Below, piece after piece: positions 1 through 5,214 of a DNA stretch of 6,262 bases. How positions within the stretch are numbered: the first letter of the stretch is position 1; each line of letters begins with the position of its first letter. The DNA is from Gammaproteobacteria bacterium. Lineage in GTDB: Bacteria; Pseudomonadota; Gammaproteobacteria; Acidiferrobacterales; Acidiferrobacteraceae. Both the position numbers and the translations under genes were made by a program. The stretch spans positions 1 through 6,262 of the forward strand of contig JAPTWT010000298.1 of the NCBI GenBank assembly GCA_028064935.1, given 5' to 3'. The notes beneath the pieces are model-generated. The model was given only the letters and a program-made list of their open reading frames with translations. It was not told the origin of the DNA and did not search any database.

Positions 1-74
1 ATATGTTTCTCCATGACCATAAACGCAAAAGTGGGCTTAAAGCCCACTTCCGCAGAACGACCTATACGAGATAA
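1..74 (-). promoter_or_regulatory. Probable leader of a leftward gene, with strong hairpin
   Basis: Read on the minus strand, this stretch follows the promoter at 81-108 (predicted start near 74). It contains a stem of 9 perfect base pairs (41-49 with 29-37, loop 38-40). Counting two G-U pairs and two more G-C pairs, the stem extends to 25-53. It is followed by a short T-rich stretch. Near the edge, GGAG (12-9 on the minus strand) stands 6 nt before an AT at positions 2-1 that would become ATG if the next base is G. A second possible start, ATG at 20-18, is open to the edge. The hairpin could be an attenuator or terminator, or a structured leader. It loosely recalls the GTGGGC/GCCCAC hairpin I associate with proteobacterial rimP leaders, but I cannot confirm this and the gene itself is not in the window. 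Confidence 0.4.
25..53 (-). terminator. Terminator-like or attenuator hairpin
   Basis: The arms AAGTGGGCT and AGCCCACTT are perfectly complementary around a 3-nt loop. On the minus strand the 3' arm runs into TTTTGCGTTT, giving a short U-run. On the plus strand the hairpin is followed by CCGC with no T-run, so leftward activity is more likely. Because a good promoter lies just upstream on the same strand, it may attenuate that transcript rather than end an upstream gene. Confidence 0.45.
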
Positions 75-80
75 ACGCGG

Positions 81-108
81 ATTATAAGCCTTCCCGCCAA
101 AACTTCAA
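81..108 (-). promoter_or_regulatory. Sigma70-type promoter directed leftward, next to the IS end
   Basis: On the minus strand the -35 box is TTGAAG (108-103), followed by a 16-bp spacer and a fully consensus TATAAT -10 box (86-81). The -35 box lies 17 bp outside the left IS end at 126, so the native promoter core is intact while any upstream activating sequence has been replaced by IS sequence. It would drive the leader at 1-74 and a gene beyond the window. Confidence 0.5.
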
Positions 109-125
109 TGCACGCCCCCCAAGGC

Positions 126-141
126 CAGCAATTCTCAATGT
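126..141 (+). repeat. Left terminal inverted repeat of the IS
   Basis: Reads CAGCAATTCTCAATGT inward. It matches the reverse complement of 2535-2550 (CAGCAATTCTAAATGT) at 15 of 16 positions, and both ends then contain CGAC a few bases further in, offset by 1 nt. Outside the ends, AGGC (122-125) also reappears inverted at 2552-2555 with a 1-nt shift, so the true boundary could lie a few bases further out. Confidence 0.8.
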
Positions 142-157
142 GAAGCGACGCCGCTTC
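142..157. repeat. Subterminal hairpin at the left IS end
   Basis: GAAGCG and CGCTTC form a 6-bp inverted repeat around the 4-nt loop ACGC, directly inside the left terminal repeat and between it and the DUF4338 stop codon. No T-run follows on the minus strand, so it is a poor terminator. It may be a transposase-binding or transcript-end structure; function unknown. Confidence 0.35.
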
Positions 158-177
158 GGAATGGGGTGGCGGTCGAT

Positions 178-1062
178 CTACGGGGTTTGCGTGAGTCTCT
201 GCCGGACGTCGGGTACGAGCGGATAGAGCCATATCCGCTTGGGGCTTGCCCCATGGCGTGTGTGTTGGCGGTCTGCGCGGCCGCGGCCGGTGGTAAGACC
301 CACGTCGATCCAGTTGGCAGCGAGATAGCAATGTCCCGTAAAACGGGTCGGATCGACGAGGGTCTCGGCCAGGAGGGGCTTAACGCCGTAGGCGGCCGTC
401 CAATCGATGGTGACGGTGCGTAACGCGAGCGCGAGCACATGGCTTGCCAGGTTTTTGACCCGCACGTGGGGCAAGATCAGGAAGCGGGAGTTACAGATAA
501 TCTGCTGGAGGCACCGGGCCCGGGTGGCATCGTCCCAGCCGATCCACTGATCGCGTCCCTTAAGGCGCCAGGCGGGCGAAGAGAACTGCAGGCAGCCCAG
601 GACCGTGGGGCTTTTGGATGTGGCCTGGATCAGGTAGCGGAGATGGGCACCAAAGGGCACGCGATGGCCGAGGGGATGATGGCGCTCGATCAACGTGCGC
701 CAGAGCGTCCGGTCTGCGGGTGTTTCCACGCGCTGCAGTCGGATCGGCTGCAGGGTGGCAAGCGGCGCGTCGAGCGGGGCTGACTGTGGGTCCGGGCCGG
801 CCGGAACCGTAGTGCGAGCGCCTTGCGGACGCCCGGGCCGCAACGGGGCGAGACCAATCAGCCCCGCCTCCTGCATCCGCTCAAGCAGTGCCCGGCATTC
901 GATCGTCTTCGGGTGTCCGTTGGGGCGGTGCCAGTCGAGGAGTTCGCACACCGTCTGCGCCAACTCATGGCGGCTTAAGCCCCCATAGCGCTTCGCCAAG
1001 GCCACGATCAGCGATCGTTGCTGCGCCTCGAGTACCTGACCACAAAAGCGGATGTCCTCCAT
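178..1062 (-). CDS. IS-borne DUF4338 protein, DruA-like
   Basis: A 294-aa protein recognisable as DUF4338, the family of Druantia anti-phage protein DruA. Residues 1-75 look like a small helical domain with a family-like RPNGHPKTIECRALL segment. A Pro/Ala-rich linker follows (about 75-105), then the core: a HHPLGHRVPFGAHLRYLI stretch near 128-145, SPAWRLKGRDQWIGW (162-176), NSRFLILPHVRVKNLASHVL (191-210), ETLVDPTRFTGHCYLAANW (233-251), the GRGRADRQH region (259-267) and a terminal KRIWLYPL. The frame is open to 1146, but ATG at 1062 is preferred: it has a good ribosome binding site and avoids a 76-bp overlap with the transposase. The family's biochemical activity is not known to me. No druB-E-type helicase or partner gene is nearby and the gene lies within the IS repeats, so a role in transposition or in protecting the element is at least as likely as phage defence. 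Confidence 0.85.
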   Translation of the reverse strand: MEDIRFCGQVLEAQQRSLIVALAKRYGGLSRHELAQTVCELLDWHRPNGHPKTIECRALLERMQEAGLIGLAPLRPGRPQGARTTVPAGPDPQSAPLDAPLATLQPIRLQRVETPADRTLWRTLIERHHPLGHRVPFGAHLRYLIQATSKSPTVLGCLQFSSPAWRLKGRDQWIGWDDATRARCLQQIICNSRFLILPHVRVKNLASHVLALALRTVTIDWTAAYGVKPLLAETLVDPTRFTGHCYLAANWIDVGLTTGRGRADRQHTRHGASPKRIWLYPLVPDVRQRLTQTP

Positions 1063-1067
1063 AATGG

Positions 1068-1073
1068 TCCTCA
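1068..1073 (-). promoter_or_regulatory. Ribosome binding site overlapping the transposase stop
   Basis: On the minus strand TGAGGA includes the transposase stop codon TGA (1073-1071) and a Shine-Dalgarno-like GAGGA, 5 nt before ATG at 1062. This fixes the DUF4338 start and implies that ribosomes ending on the transposase reinitiate on the second gene. Confidence 0.6.
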
Positions 1074-2423
1074 ACTGCTGTCGGGGGCGTCGATTTCGAG
1101 GCCTTTCAACATGAAGTCGAGCAAGGCCTCGAAGCTCTCGAAGCACAGATACCGCGTCAAGGCCCGGATATCATCAAAAAAGGTCTGACGGGTGGGGAGG
1201 CTTGCGCGGAGCAAGCGGTATTTGTGACTGGTCATCTCCTGCACGGTATGCAGCAGGAAGGCGAGGAGGTTCAAGGTCGCCAAGAGCGACGAGAGGTGCT
1301 TCTTGCCGTGCCCGAAGTTGTGTTCGAAGTGGTAGCCCTTGGTCTTTAAGGTGTTGTTGGCGCCGTTCTCGATGCCCCAGCGCGCCCGGGCGGCGGCCGC
1401 GAGGGCGGCGACGTTCCCTGGGTGGATCGTGTGCCGCGTGACCCAGGCGTTGTGGTAAATCGTTTGGCCCCCGGCATCGGTGGTGGTGAGCTCCAGCCAG
1501 TGGACACACAGCGCATCCAAGCCGGCGCGCAAGGGCAGCTCCGAAGCGAAGCGGTAGGTGTCGGTCAAGGTCTGCTTACCCTTGCGGCGCGTGATCTCAT
1601 GGGTGGTCACGCCCCCCGCGCGCGCGAGGCCCTCGACCTCCTCATACAGTGTGGGGTGCGAGCTCGGTTTGCAGACCAGGAGGAAGTGTAACCCCGCCGC
1701 CAGGATCTGCTCGCACAGGGGTTGACGGCTGTAGAGGTCGTCGCCGAGCACGGTGACGTGCTGATCCCGGTAGCGGCCGGCGCTGGCCGCAAGCCAGCGG
1801 CTGGCGGCGGCGGTTTCACAATCCTGCTTGTCGTGGCCGTCCTGCGGGACAATAAACTCGGGCGCCAGGGGGATCACCCGACTTAAAGTCGGGGCCACGA
1901 TCACTGGTGTGATCACGGTATGGGAGTAGCTGGTTTGGCCATTGTGATGCTTGGCTACCGTACATTGTGGGCAATGGATGGTGTGGGAGGAGTGATAAGC
2001 CGTCCCATCCAGGGCGATGAGTAGCGCGCCCGGACCGTCTTCAGAGGCCTCGAGGGACACCCGAAAGGGATCGATGTGACCGCCGGCGTTCAGGGCCTCA
2101 AATATCTGCGTAAAGAGCGGGAACAGGTGAGAAGGCGCCACGGGATCGAGCATCGTGCGCACACAATTGTCCGTCGGGATCTGGCTCATGCCAAAGAGCG
2201 TCTGGGCATTGCTTTGGCCACGGGTCTGCTCCATCGTCCTCTGATAGGCCAGAAACGACGGGCTTTGCGTGGTGAACACGGCAAAGGCCGCCAGCGCCGC
2301 ATCTTCCATGGTATAGACGCAGTTCTTCCCGGTCCGTTTGTCAGGGGCCGCCCGCATGACCTCCTTGAGCGACTCCACCAGGGAGTTCAGGCTCAGGGGA
2401 TTTCCGGTAACAAGATCCGTCAC
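1071..2423 (-). CDS. IS transposase, DDE (IS4-like superfamily)
   Basis: A 450-aa transposase that would cut and join the ends of the surrounding IS. The probable catalytic triad is visible: D139 in LIALDGTAYHSS, D228 or D229 in VTVLGDDLYSRQPL, and E352 in RWGIENGANNTLKTKGYHFEHNFGHG, the last being a typical RNase-H-fold signature. Residues 27-60 (PDKRTGKN, then DAALAAFAVF and SPSFLAYQR) are the usual N-terminal region of this group. A small CPQC motif (151-154) follows the first Asp and may bind metal. The start is GTG at 2423; an in-frame stop lies about 33 nt upstream with no ATG or GTG between, and a good promoter stands just before it. The ribosome binding site is weak, as is common for transposases. 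The gene is uninterrupted. The exact IS family is uncertain. Confidence 0.9.
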   Translation of the reverse strand: MTDLVTGNPLSLNSLVESLKEVMRAAPDKRTGKNCVYTMEDAALAAFAVFTTQSPSFLAYQRTMEQTRGQSNAQTLFGMSQIPTDNCVRTMLDPVAPSHLFPLFTQIFEALNAGGHIDPFRVSLEASEDGPGALLIALDGTAYHSSHTIHCPQCTVAKHHNGQTSYSHTVITPVIVAPTLSRVIPLAPEFIVPQDGHDKQDCETAAASRWLAASAGRYRDQHVTVLGDDLYSRQPLCEQILAAGLHFLLVCKPSSHPTLYEEVEGLARAGGVTTHEITRRKGKQTLTDTYRFASELPLRAGLDALCVHWLELTTTDAGGQTIYHNAWVTRHTIHPGNVAALAAAARARWGIENGANNTLKTKGYHFEHNFGHGKKHLSSLLATLNLLAFLLHTVQEMTSHKYRLLRASLPTRQTFFDDIRALTRYLCFESFEALLDFMLKGLEIDAPDSS

Positions 2424-2452
2424 GCCGCGCTCGCGCCCAATGGCCCAGCGCT

Positions 2453-2481
2453 GTTATACCGTAGACCGTGCCTTTTGTCCA
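2453..2481 (-). promoter_or_regulatory. Promoter of the IS operon
   Basis: On the minus strand TGGACA (2481-2476) and TATAAC (2458-2453) each match the sigma70 consensus at five of six positions and are separated by an ideal 17 bp. The predicted start near 2446 leaves about 23 nt before the GTG of the transposase. The promoter lies inside the IS, so the element carries its own expression signal. Confidence 0.7.
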
Positions 2482-2493
2482 GCCCCCCGCTCG

Positions 2494-2525
2494 CATCAGC
2501 ACACGCACGTTATCGGATGCTGATG
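2494..2525. repeat. Subterminal inverted repeat upstream of the IS promoter
   Basis: CATCAGCA (2494-2501) and TGCTGATG (2518-2525) are perfect 8-bp inverted copies with a 16-bp interval. They lie between the right terminal repeat and the -35 box of the transposase promoter. This could be a transposase or regulator binding site, or a hairpin in transcripts that enter the IS from rmuC. Confidence 0.4.
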
Positions 2526-2534
2526 GTCGTTGCT

Positions 2535-2550
2535 ACATTTAGAATTGCTG
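2535..2550 (-). repeat. Right terminal inverted repeat of the IS
   Basis: On the minus strand it reads CAGCAATTCTAAATGT, the inverted partner of 126-141 with one mismatch at position 11. Its outer edge is 7 bp from the rmuC stop codon. Confidence 0.8.
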
Positions 2551-2557
2551 CGCCTCC

Positions 2558-3928
2558 TCAGTCCTCCGCATCGGCGGGTCCGGCAAGCTCCGGCGCCGAT
2601 AGCGGACGCGGCTCCTCGGGCAGGACATCGAGCGCGGCGATCTCCTCCTCGTCGCCGGCGCGCAGATCGCGGAAACGCCGCGCCTGCGGCAGGACCCGGG
2701 CCTCGAGCGTGCCGACGGTCTTGTTATAGGCCTGCACCGCAGCCGCCAGTTTCGCGCCGGTATCCGACCAGCCCCGGCCGAGCAGGGCCACACGCTTGTA
2801 GAGCTCGCGACCGAGCGCGGCGATCTCCTCGGCGTTGCGCGCGATGGCATCCTGTTGCCAGCCATAAGAAACGGCGCGCAACAGCGCGATCAGGGTGGTG
2901 GGGCTTGCCGGAATCACCTTCTGGTCGACGCCGGTCTCGATCAGGGACGGATCTTCGCGCAGGGCGGCACTGAAGAACACCTCGCCTGGCACGAACATGA
3001 CCACGAACTCCGGGGCCCGCGGGAACTGTTCCCAATAGGCCTTTTTCGCGAGTTGACCGAGATGCGTGCGCACTTGCGCGGCGTGACGCTTCAGGGACGC
3101 GGCCCGCACCACCTCGTCATCGGCCTCCACGGCGTTCAGATAGGCGTCGACCGGGGTCTTGGCATCCACGACCACATGCCGGCCGCCGGGCAGCCTCACC
3201 ACCAGATCGGGACGCAGGATGCGCCCCTCGTCCCCGGTCCTTTGGGCCTGCTCGATGAAATCGCAATGATCGAGCATACCGGCCATTTCCACTACGCGCC
3301 TTAATTGCAGCTCGCCCCAACGCCCGCGCGCGGCCGGCTCGCGCAGGGCCTTCACGAGGTTTGCGGTCTCCCGATGGAGTCTCGGCAGGTGGCTCTCGAT
3401 CAGCGCCTTGACCTGATCTGTGAGCGATTGATAGGCACTTTCGCGCTTGACCTCCAGCTGCGCGAGCAGGGCATCGACGCGATTGAGGCGCTCCACCACC
3501 GGCCCCACGAGGTGCGCGATCGCCTGCTCGCGGGCGTGCAGCTCGGCGCTCGCACCCTGGGTGAGGTTCGCCAGACGCTCCTGGGCAAGCCCCAGGAATA
3601 ACTCGTTGTTGCGCTGCAAGGCCTCTTGTGACAGCCCTTTGAACATCTCGCCTACGGTCTTTTGGGCATCGCGCAAGGACGCCAAGCGCTCGTTATGAAT
3701 CTGGTCCTCGTAGCGCGCGCGCTCCGTGAGCTTCATATGCTCGATCTGCAGCGCGTTGAGCGCCGCGTTCGTGCGCTGCAGCTCAGCATCCCGCAAAGTC
3801 AGCGCCTGCCGGGTCTCTTCAAGCGCCGCGGCCGTGCGCCTCTGGCGGCCCCGCTCCCGCCCCCACAGCCACGCGCCGGCCAAGCCGCCGGCGAGCGCCC
3901 CCAGGATGGCAGCCAGTACCGTGCTCAT
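2558..3928 (-). CDS. rmuC: RmuC family protein (DNA recombination-associated)
   Basis: A 456-aa protein, close to the usual RmuC length of about 475. RmuC limits DNA rearrangement at inverted or short repeats and is thought to act as a nuclease. Order of parts: an N-terminal membrane anchor (about residues 3-22, Ala/Gly/Leu rich) followed by a basic stretch; a long coiled-coil region (about 30-190) rich in Glu, Gln, Arg and Leu; then the RmuC domain with GRWGELQLRRVVEMAGM (202-218), RPDLVVRLPGG (239-249) and VVVDAKTPVDAYLNA (252-266), a PD-(D/E)XK-like core; and an acidic tail. The frame is open to 4033, but that extension is Arg-rich, runs into hxlR and lacks family features, so ATG at 3928, where the membrane anchor begins, is chosen. 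Its ribosome binding site is weak and lies beside a GCCCC/GGGGC hairpin (3932-3946). The gene follows hxlR by 49 bp on the same strand, and no terminator is visible before the IS. Confidence 0.95.
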   Translation of the reverse strand: MSTVLAAILGALAGGLAGAWLWGRERGRQRRTAAALEETRQALTLRDAELQRTNAALNALQIEHMKLTERARYEDQIHNERLASLRDAQKTVGEMFKGLSQEALQRNNELFLGLAQERLANLTQGASAELHAREQAIAHLVGPVVERLNRVDALLAQLEVKRESAYQSLTDQVKALIESHLPRLHRETANLVKALREPAARGRWGELQLRRVVEMAGMLDHCDFIEQAQRTGDEGRILRPDLVVRLPGGRHVVVDAKTPVDAYLNAVEADDEVVRAASLKRHAAQVRTHLGQLAKKAYWEQFPRAPEFVVMFVPGEVFFSAALREDPSLIETGVDQKVIPASPTTLIALLRAVSYGWQQDAIARNAEEIAALGRELYKRVALLGRGWSDTGAKLAAAVQAYNKTVGTLEARVLPQARRFRDLRAGDEEEIAALDVLPEEPRPLSAPELAGPADAED

Positions 3929-3977
3929 AACGCCCCGCGCCGGGGCACGCCGGCAAGACCGTGCACGGCCGCTGCCG

Positions 3978-4328
3978 TCACGGCAACCCCAAAGGCGCCT
4001 CGACCTCGCTGGCCGCTTGCGCCTCCCACTCACTCACAATAGGCTGCAGCTGCGCCAGGACCTCTCCCAACCGGCGGCCGCGCTCGGTCAGGCGGTAGGT
4101 CACCTGCGGCGGGACGCTCGGCACCATCTCGCGCGCCACGAAGCCTGCGCTCGCAAGCCGCCGCAGGCGCTCGGTCAAGAGTCGGCTCGAGATCCCGGGG
4201 ATGGCGCGCTTCAAGGCCCCGAAACGCAGCGCGCCCTGGGTCTGCAGCACCCACAAGACATGCGTCGTCCATGGCCCCGCGAGGAGCTTTAGGACGGCAT
4301 CGACCGGACAGGGCGAGGATGTCTCCAT
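3978..4328 (-). CDS. HxlR family transcriptional regulator, redox-sensor type
   Basis: A 116-aa winged-helix DNA-binding protein of normal HxlR length. The family signature is complete: CPVDAVLKLLAGPWTTHVLWVL (7-28), LRFGALKRAIPGISSRLLTERLRRLASAGFV (34-64, recognition helix and wing start) and VPPQVTYRLTERGRRL (72-87). Cys7 in the N-terminal Cys-Pro corresponds to the cysteine that senses quinones, diamide or other electrophiles in Bacillus YodB and HypR. It is divergent from wrbA across 87 bp, which points to wrbA as target and to autoregulation. ATG at 4328 is the only sensible start; the upstream AAAAGT is a poor ribosome binding site. The sensing role is inferred from family knowledge and context. 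Confidence 0.92.
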   Translation of the reverse strand: METSSPCPVDAVLKLLAGPWTTHVLWVLQTQGALRFGALKRAIPGISSRLLTERLRRLASAGFVAREMVPSVPPQVTYRLTERGRRLGEVLAQLQPIVSEWEAQAASEVEAPLGLP

Positions 4329-4364
4329 AGTTACTTTTAAATACCTACTTCACAAAGATAACTA
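4328..4364. promoter_or_regulatory. Candidate HxlR operator between hxlR and wrbA
   Basis: TAGTTACTTT (4328-4337) and AAAGATAACTA (4354-4364) form an inverted repeat with one extra base in the second arm. This AT-rich patch stands out in GC-rich DNA. It overlaps the hxlR start and the proposed -35 box of wrbA, so a bound dimer could repress both genes. The TTACTTT-type half-site is similar in style to known HxlR-family operators; binding is inferred. Confidence 0.45.
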
Positions 4365-4378
4365 AGTGCGGTTAGAGT
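4349..4378 (+). promoter_or_regulatory. Probable wrbA promoter
   Basis: TTCACA (4349-4354, five of six to consensus) is followed after 18 bp by TAGAGT (4373-4378, four of six). The predicted start near 4385 gives a leader of about 30 nt with the AGGAGG ribosome binding site at 4405-4410. The -35 box lies inside the candidate operator. Confidence 0.4.
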
Positions 4379-4415
4379 GCCATCATCATAACGCGTTTCC
4401 TCACAGGAGGGTTGC

Positions 4416-5024
4416 ATGAGCCGTATTCTCGTTTTGTACTACAGCACTTGGGGACATGTAGAGCGCATGGCCGAGGCCGTCGCCGAAGGGGCGCGCGCGG
4501 TCGATGGCACCACAGTCGACGTCAAGCGCGTACCGGAACTGCTGCCGCCTGAGACCCTGGCGGCCATGCATGCCAAGACCACGCAGGCGGCGCCCATCGC
4601 CGAGCCCGCCGATCTCGAACATTACGATGCCATCCTATTTGGCACACCCACGCGTTTCGGCAACATGTGCGCACAGATGCGCCATTTTCTGGACCTCACA
4701 GGTCCGCTGTGGCGTGCCGGCAAGTTGATCGGCAAGATCGGCAGCGTATTTATCAGCACCGGCACGCAGCACGGTGGCCAGGAGACGACCGTGACCTCCT
4801 TCCACACCACCCTGCTCCACCACGGCATGATCATAGTCGGGGTCCCCTACTCCTGCGCCGGACTGACACGCATGGACGAGATCACCGGCGGCAGCCCCTA
4901 TGGGGCGGCCACGCTCGCGGGCGGCGATGGCAGCCGCCAACCAAGCGCCAACGAGCTCTCGATCGCGCGTTTTCAGGGCGAACACGTCGCGCGGCTGGCC
5001 GCGCGCCTGCAGACCGCGGCGTGA
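4416..5024 (+). CDS. wrbA: NAD(P)H:quinone oxidoreductase, WrbA type
   Basis: A 202-aa flavodoxin-fold enzyme, close to the usual WrbA length of about 198. It would reduce quinones to hydroquinones by two-electron transfer from NAD(P)H using FMN, in the cytoplasm, avoiding semiquinone radicals. FMN-binding parts are visible: the phosphate loop [19 protein letters not shown] (8-26), [18 protein letters not shown] (76-93) and [12 protein letters not shown] (114-125); then the typical [30 protein letters not shown] stretch (145-174) and the C-terminal helix [12 protein letters not shown]. The start ATG at 4416 has AGGAGG 5 nt upstream. It is divergent from an HxlR regulator and ends in its own terminator, so it is probably a single-gene unit induced by quinone or electrophile stress. 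Confidence 0.96.
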   Translation: MSRILVLYYSTWGHVERMAEAVAEGARAVDGTTVDVKRVPELLPPETLAAMHAKTTQAAPIAEPADLEHYDAILFGTPTRFGNMCAQMRHFLDLTGPLWRAGKLIGKIGSVFISTGTQHGGQETTVTSFHTTLLHHGMIIVGVPYSCAGLTRMDEITGGSPYGAATLAGGDGSRQPSANELSIARFQGEHVARLAARLQTAA

Positions 5025-5062
5025 TCCCGATCCGGCGCGCCGACCCCCGCGGCCCGGGCAAG

Positions 5063-5094
5063 CGCGGGTGGCTCACGCGCCACCCTGCGTTTTC
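5063..5094 (+). terminator. Intrinsic terminator after wrbA
   Basis: The GC-rich stem CGCGGGTGGC (5063-5072) pairs with GCCACCC (5079-5085) and, after one bulged T, GCG (5087-5089), around the loop TCACGC. TTTTC follows directly. It lies 39 nt after the wrbA stop and separates it from the TetR gene. Confidence 0.7.
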
Positions 5095-5214
5095 GTTGGG
5101 TGATGACCATGACCCCGAGCCGCACAGCTCTGGGGATCCGCCGCTCATCAACGCGGGCCTGATCCGCGGCGGGGGCGCGGCGCTTCACGCTGCGCCGGCA
5201 TCACCTGTGATCCG

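Larger units (their letters stand above)
126..2550 (-). mobile_element. Insertion sequence with DDE transposase and DUF4338 (DruA-like) gene
   Basis: The element is defined by terminal inverted repeats (126-141 and 2535-2550). Both begin CAGCAATTCT and match at 15 of 16 positions. All 2,425 bp between them are accounted for by a promoter, a transposase gene and a DUF4338 gene on the minus strand, with short non-coding margins of about 127 bp and 52 bp. No direct target duplication is visible: the flanks are AAGGC on the left and CGCCT on the right. The element may therefore have lost it, recombined, or belong to a group that leaves none. The transposase places it among IS4-like DDE elements; I suspect a group filed as unclassified (ISNCY) in IS catalogues, but cannot fix the family by eye. 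Both genes are full length with catalytic residues present, so it may be active. Confidence 0.82.

Noticed and set aside
439..783. Plus-strand open frames opposite the IS genes (439-783, 1422-1691, 2076-2729)
   Set aside because: They mirror the coding frames of the transposase, DUF4338 and rmuC genes in GC-rich DNA, show no recognisable domain, and cross gene or IS boundaries.
178..1062. A complete Druantia defence system
   Set aside because: Only the DruA-like gene is present. No large helicase (druE-like) or other partner occurs in the window, and the neighbours are IS and housekeeping genes.
178..1146. A longer DUF4338 reading from 1146
   Set aside because: The extra 28 residues overlap the transposase by 76 bp, are Arg-rich and lack family features. 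ATG at 1062 has a clear ribosome binding site.
2341..2357. An internal transposase start with AAGGAGG just before ATG (MRAAPDKR)
   Set aside because: Only about 2 nt separate GGAGG from the ATG, the upstream residues look like part of the family, and the promoter points to GTG 2423.
3929..4033. An N-terminal extension of RmuC
   Set aside because: It is Arg- and Cys-rich, overlaps hxlR and would bury the membrane anchor. The start at 3928 fits the family.
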